Below, piece after piece: positions 8,741-18,500 of a stretch of DNA of 64,000 bases. A model generated the notes under the pieces. It did not search any database. It was not told the DNA's origin and worked only from the letters and a program-made list of their open reading frames with translations. Both the position numbers and the translations under genes were made by a program. Each line of letters begins with the position of its first letter. Positions within the stretch are counted from its first letter, which is position 1. Source of the DNA: an uncultured Christensenella sp. (GTDB lineage: Bacteria; Bacillota; Clostridia; Christensenellales; Borkfalkiaceae). Location: assembly GCA_910577375.1 (NCBI GenBank), contig CAJTLT010000004.1, positions 1-64,000 on the forward strand. The letters are read 5' to 3'.

Positions 8741-9229
8741 TCAATCCTGCATATATTTATCGAGGATACCCTTTACGTCCTGCGGGGTAAGCCTGCCGTA
8801 AACTTCGCCGTCCACAATCATTACTGGCGCAAGTCCGCACGCGCCGACGCAACGGCAGCTTTCAATCGAAAACTTTTTGTCGGGCGTACACTCTCCGCAA
8901 CGCACGCGCAGTTCGTGTTCAACCGCCTCTAAAATTTTATCCGAACCTTTAACGTAACAAGCCGTTCCGAGACATATGCTTATCTTGTGCTTGCCCTTGG
9001 GCGTGAGGGAAAACTGCGAATAAAAGGTTGCTACGCCGTAAACTTCCGCCAAAGGAATATTGAGTTCCTCCGCAATAACCGTCTGCACCTCTGCGGGAAG
9101 ATATCCGTAGATGTTCTGCGCCTCGTGCAAAACTGGCATAAGCGCGCCCTTTTCGCCGCGGTTGGACTCTATGCACGCCAGAAGCTCAGCCATCTGCTCC
9201 TTCGTTCCCTCGAATGGATTTTGTGACAT
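8741..9229 (-). CDS. hydC: NuoE-like [2Fe-2S] subunit of HydABC hydrogenase
   Basis: 162 aa, a thioredoxin-fold [2Fe-2S] protein of the NuoE/HndA family. The four cluster ligands are in GTACYVKGS and CRCVGACG, with the helical N-terminus typical of the family and the GVATFYSQFSL block. It completes the diaphorase part of the hydrogenase complex. It is the first gene of the operon hydC-hydB-hydA; the ATG at 9229 follows an AAGGAGAAT ribosome binding site. Confidence 0.92.
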   Translation of the reverse strand: MSQNPFEGTKEQMAELLACIESNRGEKGALMPVLHEAQNIYGYLPAEVQTVIAEELNIPLAEVYGVATFYSQFSLTPKGKHKISICLGTACYVKGSDKILEAVEHELRVRCGECTPDKKFSIESCRCVGACGLAPVMIVDGEVYGRLTPQDVKGILDKYMQD

Positions 9230-9267
9230 GGGATTCTCCTTGTGTTTTAATCGATAAACTAATACTT

Positions 9268-9276
9268 ATTATATCA
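9268..9276 (-). promoter_or_regulatory. Extended -10 promoter of hydCBA
   Basis: The minus strand shows TGATATAAT about 40 bases before hydC, an extended -10 box without a good -35. TTGTGAA lies just upstream (9284-9290), which is one Rex-like half site only. Confidence 0.5.
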
Positions 9277-9340
9277 CGCTGTTTTCACAAAAGAAAATAT
9301 TTTCGGCATTATTTTTGCAAATTTTTCGTGTAAAATATTA

Positions 9341-9386
9341 ACAACCCCGCCTTGCGCCGCGAAAATGAGCGGCGCAAGGCGGGGTT
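9341..9386 (-). terminator. Strong terminator after the histidine kinase gene
   Basis: About 20 bp of perfect GC-rich inverted repeat (core CCCCGCCTTGCGCCGC) with an 8-nt loop, followed on the minus strand by TTAATATTTT. It ends the two-component operon before hydC. Confidence 0.8.
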
Positions 9387-9427
9387 GTGTACTCCAATAA
9401 AGCTTGTTTATGCGTTTTATCAGTCGG

Positions 9428-10441
9428 TTACAAAGGCAATACAACTTTGAAAGCCGCTCCCTTTTCCGCCTTTACACAGCTTATATCGCCGTTTAAAAGC
9501 GTGCATATCCTCTTGCATATAGCAAGACCTATTCCGTTCCCCTCCGTTTTTTTAGCCGTTGAAGAACGGTAAAACTTTTCGAAAACGCGCGGAATATCCT
9601 CTTCTGGAATGCCTGAACCGCTGTCGTTTACGATAACAACGGCTTCCCCGCCTTCCTTTTTAAGCGTAACGTTAATTTCTCCGCCCGCGGGGGTGAACTT
9701 TATCGCGTTGGATAAAAGATTGCTCCACACGTTGCCCAAAAGCGTTTCGTCGGTATGCACAACCGAGGGCTGCAAATCGAGGTTGACGTTTATATTCTTT
9801 TTCTCCCAGTCGCGTTGCAGCATTACCACGCATTCGCGTATCTGCACGTCAAGCCTGACGGGAGCGGCGCTTCTTATAATCTGTTGGTTTTCGAGCTTGG
9901 AAAGCGTGAGAATACCTTCCGTAAATCTTCTGAGTTTGTCAGCCTCGTCCGCTATAATTTTTAGATATTTCGTCTGTTCGTCCTGCGGTATGCCGCCTTC
10001 AAGCAGAAGATTTGCAAAACCGTTTATCGAACAGAGCGGAGTTTTTATTTCGTGGGAAATATCGCGGACGAAATCTTCCCTCAAAGTATTTACCGAATTC
10101 AATTCCCTTGTCATTTTATTGAAGTTTTCGCAGATTTTAGAATAGGAATTGCGGCGTTTTACGTCTAACTGCACTTTGAAATCGCCGTTCGCCACTCTGT
10201 CCAGCCCTTCGACAAGAGTATCCACGTTTTTATACATCGAAGCGACAATCCATACAATAACGCCCGTAAGTACAAGCGCAACCGACGGCATTATAACAAG
10301 AGTAACCGCGTAAGCGCCCGCCTCCTGCGTGGTTAAAACGTTGTTTATAACGGCGACGGCTATTTCCGTAAGCAACAGCAGAACGGCGAATATTATTATG
10401 AAAAGCCCGAAAAGCTTTACTATTTTTCTTTTATCTTTCAT
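9428..10441 (-). CDS. Membrane sensor histidine kinase
   Basis: 337 aa. Two membrane helices (about 11-33 and 43-68) are separated by only some ten residues, so there is almost no outside sensor domain. A HAMP linker follows (70-122). HisKA carries SHEIKTPL with phospho-acceptor His130. The ATPase domain shows the N box (NLLSNAIKFT), G1 (DSGSGIP), F box and G2 (GNGIGLAI). It pairs with the response regulator, overlapping it by 4 bases. The stimulus is probably sensed in or near the membrane, as for intramembrane-sensing kinases (inference). Confidence 0.9.
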   Translation of the reverse strand: MKDKRKIVKLFGLFIIIFAVLLLLTEIAVAVINNVLTTQEAGAYAVTLVIMPSVALVLTGVIVWIVASMYKNVDTLVEGLDRVANGDFKVQLDVKRRNSYSKICENFNKMTRELNSVNTLREDFVRDISHEIKTPLCSINGFANLLLEGGIPQDEQTKYLKIIADEADKLRRFTEGILTLSKLENQQIIRSAAPVRLDVQIRECVVMLQRDWEKKNINVNLDLQPSVVHTDETLLGNVWSNLLSNAIKFTPAGGEINVTLKKEGGEAVVIVNDSGSGIPEEDIPRVFEKFYRSSTAKKTEGNGIGLAICKRICTLLNGDISCVKAEKGAAFKVVLPL

Positions 10442-11109
10442 TTTTTGATTACCGCCTTATAGCCTATCCCGCGTATCGTGGTTATTTCGAATTCCGCACA
10501 GTTTTCAAATCTGTTGCGGAGTCTGTTAATATGCGTGCGCACGGTGGTTTCGTCGCTTTCCGAAGAATACCCCCACACTTTATCGAGTATCTGGTCTTTT
10601 GTAAAAATTCTGTCGGGATAGGAAAGCAAAAGAAACAGCAGGCGGAATTCCTTTGTAGGAAGCTCTTCCGTTTTTCCGCCGGCCGTAACGGTGAAAGCGT
10701 TTGCGTCAATAGTGACTTCCCCTATTGAAATTTTTCCCTCGTTCGCAATTTTATAACGCCTTAAAAGCGCGTCTATGCGCCAAATAAGTTCTTCGAAATT
10801 TACGGGCTTTGTCATATAATCGTCGCACCCGACGGAAAACCCCTTGCCCTTATCCGTCATTGCGTCTTTTGCCGTGAGCATAATAACGGGGATTGCGTTC
10901 CCATGGGAACGCAGGGTTGCGACGAAGTCGTAACCGTCTGTTTGCGGCATCATTATATCGGTTATAATAAGGTCGGCGTTTTCTTTTTCCAGAACTTCAA
11001 AAGCCTTTTCCGCGCAGTCCGCAGTTACAACGCCGTAACGCGTTTTTAACCGCGCTTCAAGCAAAAGCCTTATATTGTCGTCGTCTTCAACTATCAAAAG
11101 CGTAGCCAT
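10438..11109 (-). CDS. OmpR/PhoB-family response regulator
   Basis: 223 aa. The receiver domain has the acidic pair DD at 9-10, phospho-acceptor Asp51 (TDIMMP), Thr79 and Lys101 (TKP). The C-terminal winged helix (about 130-222) carries the family blocks TKEFRLLFLLLS, ILDKVWGY, VRTHINRLRNR and RGIGYK. It is the first gene of the operon with the kinase downstream. Targets are unknown. The neighbouring glycosyltransferase is divergent, so a role in envelope control is possible but not shown. Confidence 0.92.
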   Translation of the reverse strand: MATLLIVEDDDNIRLLLEARLKTRYGVVTADCAEKAFEVLEKENADLIITDIMMPQTDGYDFVATLRSHGNAIPVIMLTAKDAMTDKGKGFSVGCDDYMTKPVNFEELIWRIDALLRRYKIANEGKISIGEVTIDANAFTVTAGGKTEELPTKEFRLLFLLLSYPDRIFTKDQILDKVWGYSSESDETTVRTHINRLRNRFENCAEFEITTIRGIGYKAVIKK

Positions 11110-11134
11110 TTCCGTCCCCCGAAGTTTTTTAATT

Positions 11135-11163
11135 ATTTTATCTTAATCGACAAAAAAAATCAA
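11135..11163 (-). promoter_or_regulatory. Promoter of the two-component operon
   Basis: Minus-strand TTGATT (11158-11163), 17-bp spacer, TAAAAT (11135-11140), followed by GGGGGACGGAA before the regulator ATG. Confidence 0.6.
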
Positions 11164-11235
11164 CATAGTTTATATTCAATTTACAATAGCGCTTTATAAT
11201 TGGGTTATAAAGTAAAATTTTACATTTACGGAATT

Positions 11236-12411
11236 ATGAACATTGTAATCGTTATCGACCTTGTCGATTTAAAAACAAACGGCTCCGTTATGACCGCACT
11301 GCGGTTTACGGACGGACTTAAAGCGCGCGGGCACGAAGTTAAAATCGTGGCAATAGGCGCGGGCGGCAAAAACGACTGCCCCGTAGGCGAGAGGTATATT
11401 CCGCTGGTTACGGAGGTTTCCGCAAAAAATCAGATTAAATTCGGAAAATTCGAAAAAGAAAAGATTAAAAAAACGTTCGAAGGCGCGGATATTGTGCATT
11501 TTATTTTTCCTTTTCAGCTTGAAAAGAAATGCAAAAAGCTTGCCGACGAAATGGGTATACCCACAACGGCGGCTTTCCACGTTCAGCCCGAAAACTTTTC
11601 TTACAATATGCACCTCGGCAGTTTCAGACCTTTGTGCAACTTTTTATATTTTAAATTCAAACACGAATTTTATAAGGATTTTAAGCGCATACACTGCCCT
11701 TCCGCTTGCATAGCAAAACAGCTTGAAAGGCACAATTACGACGCCGAGCTTTACGTTATTTCAAACGGATACGACAAAAACTTCGTTCCGCCCGAAGTAA
11801 AAAACAAGAACGAAAAGTTCGAAATAGTAATGGTAGGCAGACTTTCGCCCGAAAAAAACCAGAAAGTTATAATTTCCGCGATAGCCAAGTCAAGATACAA
11901 AGACAATATCCGCCTTACCCTTTTAGGCAACGGCGCAAAGAAAAAAGCGCTTGCCAAGCAAGCCGCAAAGCTTGGAGTTGAACTTAACTTCGGATTTTTG
12001 ACGAAAACCGAGCTTATTCCGTTTTTACAGCAGGCGGACCTTTATGTTCACTCGGCAAAATGCGAAACGGAAGCAATTGCGTGTCTGGAAGCAATTGCGT
12101 GCGGGCTTGTGCCGGTGATTGCGGACAGCAAGCTTTCAGCTACTCCGCAGTTTGCTTTGGATAAACGTTCGCTGTTTGCAAACAACGACGATTCTTCGCT
12201 TGCCGCGCAAATCGATTATTGGTACGAAAACCCCGCAGAACGCGAAAAAATGGGCAAAAGATATGCGCAATCCGCAAAAAAATACAGTCTCGAGAATTCC
12301 ATAAGGCTTGCAGAAAGAATGTTTGCGGACGAAATAAACGACAGAAAGATACGAAAAAGCAGCGTTACGGAAACGAACGCGTCGGCAAAACCCGCCGCGG
12401 AGAACGCTTAA
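11236..12411 (+). CDS. GT4-family glycosyltransferase
   Basis: 391 aa from the ATG at 11236; an earlier TTG in frame (11200) has no ribosome binding site and would add 12 residues that precede the Rossmann start MNIVIVIDLV. It has the two-domain GT-B fold: an N-terminal acceptor domain and a C-terminal NDP-sugar domain beginning near EIVMVGRLSPEKNQ. The retaining GT4 signature E-x7-E is present in CETEAIACLEAIACG. Closest in style are lipid or lipid-linked glycosyltransferases such as diacylglycerol glucosyltransferases, but the acceptor cannot be read with certainty. There is no signal peptide, so it acts on the cytoplasmic face. It is monocistronic with a terminator after it. Confidence 0.85.
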   Translation: MNIVIVIDLVDLKTNGSVMTALRFTDGLKARGHEVKIVAIGAGGKNDCPVGERYIPLVTEVSAKNQIKFGKFEKEKIKKTFEGADIVHFIFPFQLEKKCKKLADEMGIPTTAAFHVQPENFSYNMHLGSFRPLCNFLYFKFKHEFYKDFKRIHCPSACIAKQLERHNYDAELYVISNGYDKNFVPPEVKNKNEKFEIVMVGRLSPEKNQKVIISAIAKSRYKDNIRLTLLGNGAKKKALAKQAAKLGVELNFGFLTKTELIPFLQQADLYVHSAKCETEAIACLEAIACGLVPVIADSKLSATPQFALDKRSLFANNDDSSLAAQIDYWYENPAEREKMGKRYAQSAKKYSLENSIRLAERMFADEINDRKIRKSSVTETNASAKPAAENA

Positions 12412-12487
12412 ACGCAAAAATTTTCACCAAACTATCACCTGAAAACGCACTGTTTTCACCGAAAATAAACACATTTTAAGAAATATC

Positions 12488-12522
12488 AAAAGCCCCGCGG
12501 GCAGTTGCCCGCGGGGCTTTTT
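12488..12522. terminator. Bidirectional terminator
   Basis: 14-bp GC-rich stem (AAAGCCCCGCGGGC with complement), 4-nt loop, A run on the left and T run on the right. It serves the plus-strand glycosyltransferase and the minus-strand giant surface gene, which converge here. Confidence 0.85.
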
Positions 12523-12541
12523 CGTTTGGAAATCAAACGCT

Positions 12542-15500
12542 TTAAGCCTGCGTCGTTTCGGGTTCCGGTTCAGGTTCCGGTTCGGGCGCGGAAGGAGTTA
12601 TCCAGCTTCCCGTGGTCCAATCCCATACGAGAGTTTGTTCCGTGTTCTTTACGATGTCGAAAGTATTGTTTACAGTCGAGCTGTCGAGAACGTAGTTAGC
12701 CGTAGCCTTTTTGAAATCCGCGGTTACGGAGTAATTAGTACCCGCTTCCGTCTGTGCGGAGGAAACTTCGAGTTCGACCGCCTGATTGTTGGCGTCTATA
12801 AACCACGCCTTGGGAGCTATCGCCTCGCCCGTATAATCGAGCGTGAGCGAACCCCACTGAACGGCTACGGTTTTGGGAGTTATAACAACCGTTACCGTGT
12901 TGTCGGACGCTATTACGTAATCCGAGCTTACGGGTGAAACGGTGATTGTATATTCTCCCGCCGCGATTGCCGCGTTTACCGTTGTTCCGTCCGAATTTTT
13001 GATTACGTAGGAAAGATTTTCTCCGTCCGCAGTGCTTGCCAAGGGCATCTGAGCCTTGCCGTTAAATTCGTACGTGTATTTTCCGTCGGTAAGTTTGTCG
13101 CCGTCGCTCCAGGTGATTACAAGAGATTTTTCTTTAATCGTGAACGGCTGTGTCTGGGTCGCCGTATCGAACTTATAGTTTGCGAATACGTCTACCGCTT
13201 CCGCGTGGTTCTGACCGGCCGCGGACGCGCCGCCGTTTACGGGAACGTCCACAAGGTTTCCGCCGACGTCTTCGAACTTAGCGGTGGGGCAAACGAGCGA
13301 GCCGGTATAATCGTAAACGAAGTCGCTTGCCGACGTTCCGCCGTTGTTGCCGTACCAGATAACCGCAACCGTCTTTTCGTCGATAGTGAACTGTTTGGTA
13401 GGGTCGAGAGAGCTGTCGAACATATAGTTGCCGCCGCCCGTGAGCACTGCCGTAGCGGTATAAACGCCCGCGTCGGTTGCAGAGCCCGTAACTGCAAGGG
13501 TATCGCCTTCCGCCGTTTCAGCAACGGGGGTTTTGACGGTTCCGTCGTATTCCCACGTGAAATCGGTAAGACTTCCGTTTTCGCCCTTCCAGACTATTCC
13601 GGTTATAACCTTGGGGGTTATTTCGAACGAGCGCGAGCCTGAGTTCGCGTGCGTGCCCGAGTATTTGAATTCGCAGTTTTCGGGAGCGATTGCAACGGCT
13701 ACGTAGCCTGTGCCCGCGTCCGTCTTTTCTCCCCTTACGGAAAGTTGAACAGGATTTGCGGCGTCGCCCGACCAATCTACGAAGTAAGCTTCGGGGGCGT
13801 GGGGCTGACCGTCGTATTCCCATGAGAAGTCAGCGAGGTCGCCGTCTTCTCCTCTCCATTCAACTCTGATTTTGAAAGGAACGATTGAGAATTCGCGTTC
13901 CGCCTTATCCGAATGCGTTCCGTCGGAAAGGTAGTAGTTATTGTCGTCAACGGAGGCAACCGCAACATAAGTGCCTACGTTTGTTTCCGCGCCTACAACC
14001 GTTATCGTAACGTTTGCGTCGTCGGAAGTGAACGCGGGGCGCTGAGCCTTGCCGTTATATTCGTAATTGAACGAACCGTCCGTATTGGCAGTCCACGTTA
14101 TCGTAACCTTTTTGGGGTTGATTGTGAACGTTGTGTTTTCAGTTCCGCTTACAAACGTGAAGTTTTTGTTTATAAACGTGATTTCCGCGGTATACGTGCC
14201 CGCCGTTGTAAATCCGCTTACCGTGTAATCGGAGCCGAGGGTTAAAGTTACGGTTGCGCCGTCGGCATCGGTGAACGAGCAAACGGGTCTTCTTTCCGCG
14301 GAGTTATAAGTTACCGCGGTATCCGTCCAGCTTACGTTGAGTTCCATAGGCTTTACGGTGAATTTATGGGTCATGCCCGCCGTAAGACCTGTGTTATCGG
14401 TTATGTAAGCTATGTATTCGCCCGCTTCCGTTCTTCCGCCTATTACGTTGAGATAAACTTTGTTGTTGTCGCTGTCCCAATAGTAAGCTTTGGGGCAGAA
14501 CGACGTCGTACCGTCGTAGACGAATTCTATGTTGCCGTCGGCATTTTCGTCTTCCCACATAATCGCGCGGATTGCGCTTTCTTCAACGGTGAAAATCTTT
14601 TCCGCGCCCGAAAGGGTGAAGTTTGCGTTTCTTATATCCGAGCTGTCAAGCGTTGCGTAAGCTTTATGCGTGCCGACCGCCGCGGTTGCGCCCGTAACCT
14701 TAAGGGTTATGGTAACCTGTGCGCCGTTGATTGTGAGTTCGAGCGTTGCCGTGGGAGCGTGGGGGTTGCCGTCCGCCGCGAATTTGAAATCGTTTGCGGA
14801 AGTTCCGCCGTTTACTCCCGCCCAGACAACGTCGTTGGGGTTGATTGTCATTTTCTTAACGGTGAAATTCTGTGAAGCGCCGTTAAGGATAACGAAGTTT
14901 CCGCTGTCCGCTTCCGCGTATGCGGTATACGAGCCTGCGTCCACGTATTTTATTACGGGTTTAAGGTTGCATTGAAGTCCGTTTGTTCCGCCCGTTACGG
15001 TTACGGAAGGACCTTGCGCCAGACCGTTATAGGTGTATTCGAAGTCCGCAGCGGAAGTTCCGCCGTTTACTCCCGACCACTGAACGGTTATTTCGCGCGG
15101 TCTTATTTCAAACATACAATCCGCGTCCGCGTCGTCTATTTCGTAGTTGCAGGGAAGTATATATGCGTAGTATACTCCCGCGTCCGTCATAGCTCCGCCT
15201 ACCGGCAATACGTCGTAGGTTGCGGGGTTGGCGGGGTTATAAGCCGCTCTGTCGGGGATTCTGCGCGCTTCGGGAGCGTGAGGCTGTCCGTCGTAAATCC
15301 AGTATTTTGCGTTTGTGCCGCTATCGGTAAGCGCGTTGCCGTCGAACACCCATTCAACGTCCGCTTCGCTTGTTTCAAGCTGTAATTCGGTTACGTCGAA
15401 ATCGAGCGTAAGAGCGGTTGCGGTAAGCGTGCTGTTTGCCGCCGCGTCGGACGAGAGAGCCGCCACAGCAGTATACGTGCCTACGCTCCAATATCCGCTT

Positions 15501-18500
15501 GCGTTTATATTGCCGCTGTAAGTTACGTTGAGCGGAACTTTTACCGTTATAGTTACGGTTGCGCCGCTTGCGTCGGGGCCCTGCATTGTTGCGATACCGT
15601 AAGCGGAAAGCTTAGGACCTTGTCTGCCGTAAACGGATATATACTGATAGGAAGGCTTTACGCCGCTTGCAAGCGGGGTTGCCGAGCCGTATTCATACCA
15701 TTCGAGCGAGGTTATTTCGCTGCGTTCGATAATATAGCTTTGCGTATCGTTTGTCAACGCGAAGTTTTTATTGAGGTCGGTATTTTTAAGCACCGCCGTT
15801 GCCGTGTGGTTTCCGACGTTTTTCTGACCCGCGACGGTAATTTCAAGGGAAGTTACCGCGGTTCCGTCTACCGTTACGCCCGAAACGGATGCAACGGCTT
15901 TGGGAGCGTGTTCCGAACCGTCGTAGAGCCATTTATACGAGCTTGCGCCCTGCATAACGGACAGGCTGTCTCCGCTCCACGTTACGGCTACGTTCATTTT
16001 TTGAATTGTGAACTGATAGAGGATTTCTTTGTAATTGCCGTTATCGAATTCTACTTTTGCGATATATTTGCCCGCGTTTACGGGTAAATCGGTTGTAAAT
16101 TCGCCGACGGGGTTACCGCTTCCGTCGTCCGCCGCGTAAGTTATGGCGTAGGTTACGGCATCAGCGGGGTTATCGAACGTGAACGCGGGGGCTTTGCCCG
16201 AGCCGCTGAACGTATCGTTTGCGAACGTCCAGGTGATTACCGCGTCCGCCGCGGTGATTTCTATTTCGCATTCGGAATAATCGATGAGTTTTCCGCCGTT
16301 TTCCGCGAGGGAGTAATCGTTATGCGTGAGCGTTGCGCGCACTTTATATTTTCCTACGTTTGCGGGGGCGGCTGTGCCGAGCGATTTACCGTCTTTATCG
16401 AAGTATTCGAACGTGAGCAAACCGGTGAGGTCGTTACCGTCCAAATCGGTCAACGTTTTCGTTATGGATACGGGGTTGCCGTCGTAAACCTTTACCGCGG
16501 TGCCCCAGATGAGTTCAAGACCTTTTTTGGAGATTGTGAACTGTGCGTTTACGGACGACGAGGAAAGCGCGTAGTTCGTATCGTTGAGCGCGGCTGTTGC
16601 CGTGTAGGTATTTGCGCCCGTATGCGAGCCGCTGACCGATACCGCGAGGTTTATCTTTTTACCCGAAATATCCGTGTAGTACGCCGTGGGAGTTTGTGCC
16701 GTTCCGTCGTATACGGCGTTCAAGCCCGACCATACCGCCGTTACCGTTTTGGGGGTTATCGTAAACGTTTCAAAGGTTTGCGCGTTGGACGCGAGCTTAT
16801 AGTTTGCGCTTGCGGAAAGCACCGCGTGCGCGGTATATGTGCCCGCGTTTATCGGGGAGACGGATTTTCCGTTCTTTTCATAGAATACGTTTACGCCGAC
16901 GCTTTCGCCTTGGAGAACGCCTTCAACGTAAGCCGTAATACCCTGAACGGCGCCGTTGTACGTTTTAGTTATATCGCCCCAGCGGATTTCGACGTTGCGT
17001 TTTTCTATATAGAAGTTTTTGTTTATAACGCCTTTTAAGTTGCCCTTGCCTTCAACGATTACGGTTGCGTTGCCCGCGTTTACGTTGTTGGAATATGTAA
17101 GGGTATAATCTTTATCTTTTATAAGCGTTGTTCCGTTCCATACGACGGTTACTTCGGGGGTATGGGGTTTGCCGTTGTAGACAAGACCCGCGTCGTTTAC
17201 CGTTACGGTTGCGCCGCTTAAACTTTGGGGAAGAATTTCAAACGTGAGAACGGGGTTGTTGTAATTAACCATACCCAGCGCGGAGATATAATATTTGCCA
17301 ACGTTGATTAAGGTGGATACAGCCCTGCCGTTTTCGTCAACAATGCCGTAAATAGTTCCCGAAGCAAGGCTTATCGTATAAACGCTGCCGGTATATTCAA
17401 CCGCTTTGTAGAAATCTTTTACGGGGATATTCGTTGTGGTTCCGTTAACGGTGTACTTCCATTGAAGGTTTGTTTTCGTTCCAGCCGTTGCCGTGCCTAT
17501 AGTAAGCTCGTTACCGGAAGCTACAATCGCCTTGCCGTTATCCGCAAAGAAATATGCTCCGCCGTCGCTAAGAATATTGCCGTTGCTTACATAACCGGAA
17601 GTAACCGCGCCCGGATACGATAGAGTAACGCCGACGTGGGTTCTGTTTGTTAAATTACCGTAGTTTCTCTTTACGTTGATTACAGCGTCTTTTTCCAACA
17701 AAACGTTGTTTTCTGCATTGGTGCTATAAGCTTTATTGCCGGATATAACGCCGCCGTAAAGATTGAAGGTTGCCACGTTGAAGGTTTTGGGCACATAAAT
17801 TCCCGCGCCGCTGCCGGAAATATTATTGGTTATAATACCGCCGTGCATATTCAATATACAGTTGTTTCCGGCATAGATACCGCCGCCGCGCTGTCTGTTT
17901 TCAGTATCGGTTCCGGAAATGTTGCCGGATATAATACCGCCGTATATATCAAGCGTGCCGGCAGACCAGCAAACGCCGCCGCCGAAGCCCGTACCGTTTG
18001 TATTACCGGAAATTTCGCCGCCGCGTATAACGCCGTTGCCCGTACCGTATATACCGCCGCCGTCATTTAGATTAACTCTGTTGTTTATTATTTTACCGCC
18101 GTTCATTTCGAAAACGGTAAGAATGGAATAGATTGCTCCGCCTGCAGTGCCTTCGCCTATGTTACCTTTTATCAAGCCGTCATTAATAATTAACGTGCCG
18201 TTAGTTGCACCAATAGCGCCTCCTTGACGGGCAATATTATCGGAAATTTCGCCGCCGTTAATTTCAACAACGCCGTGTACGCTGTCGTCCAAATTACTAA
18301 TCAACAGAGCACCGCCGGAACCATCCGAAGAAGAGTTATTATAAATTTTACCGCCGTTTATAGTCAGCTTGCCCGTACGTATGGCTATAGCACCGCCGGA
18401 ACCATTCGAAGAAGAGTTATTATAAATTTCACCGCCGTTTATATAATAAGTGCCGTCAAATGCAAAAAATATTGCACCGCCATTCTGTTTGCTTACGTTG

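Noticed and set aside
9284..9344. Rex operator at the hydCBA promoter (TTGTGAA, and TTGTTAATATTTTACACG)
   Set aside because: The first is a single half site. The second is the tail of the kinase-operon terminator and its second half matches poorly. Rex control is plausible but not supported by a site.
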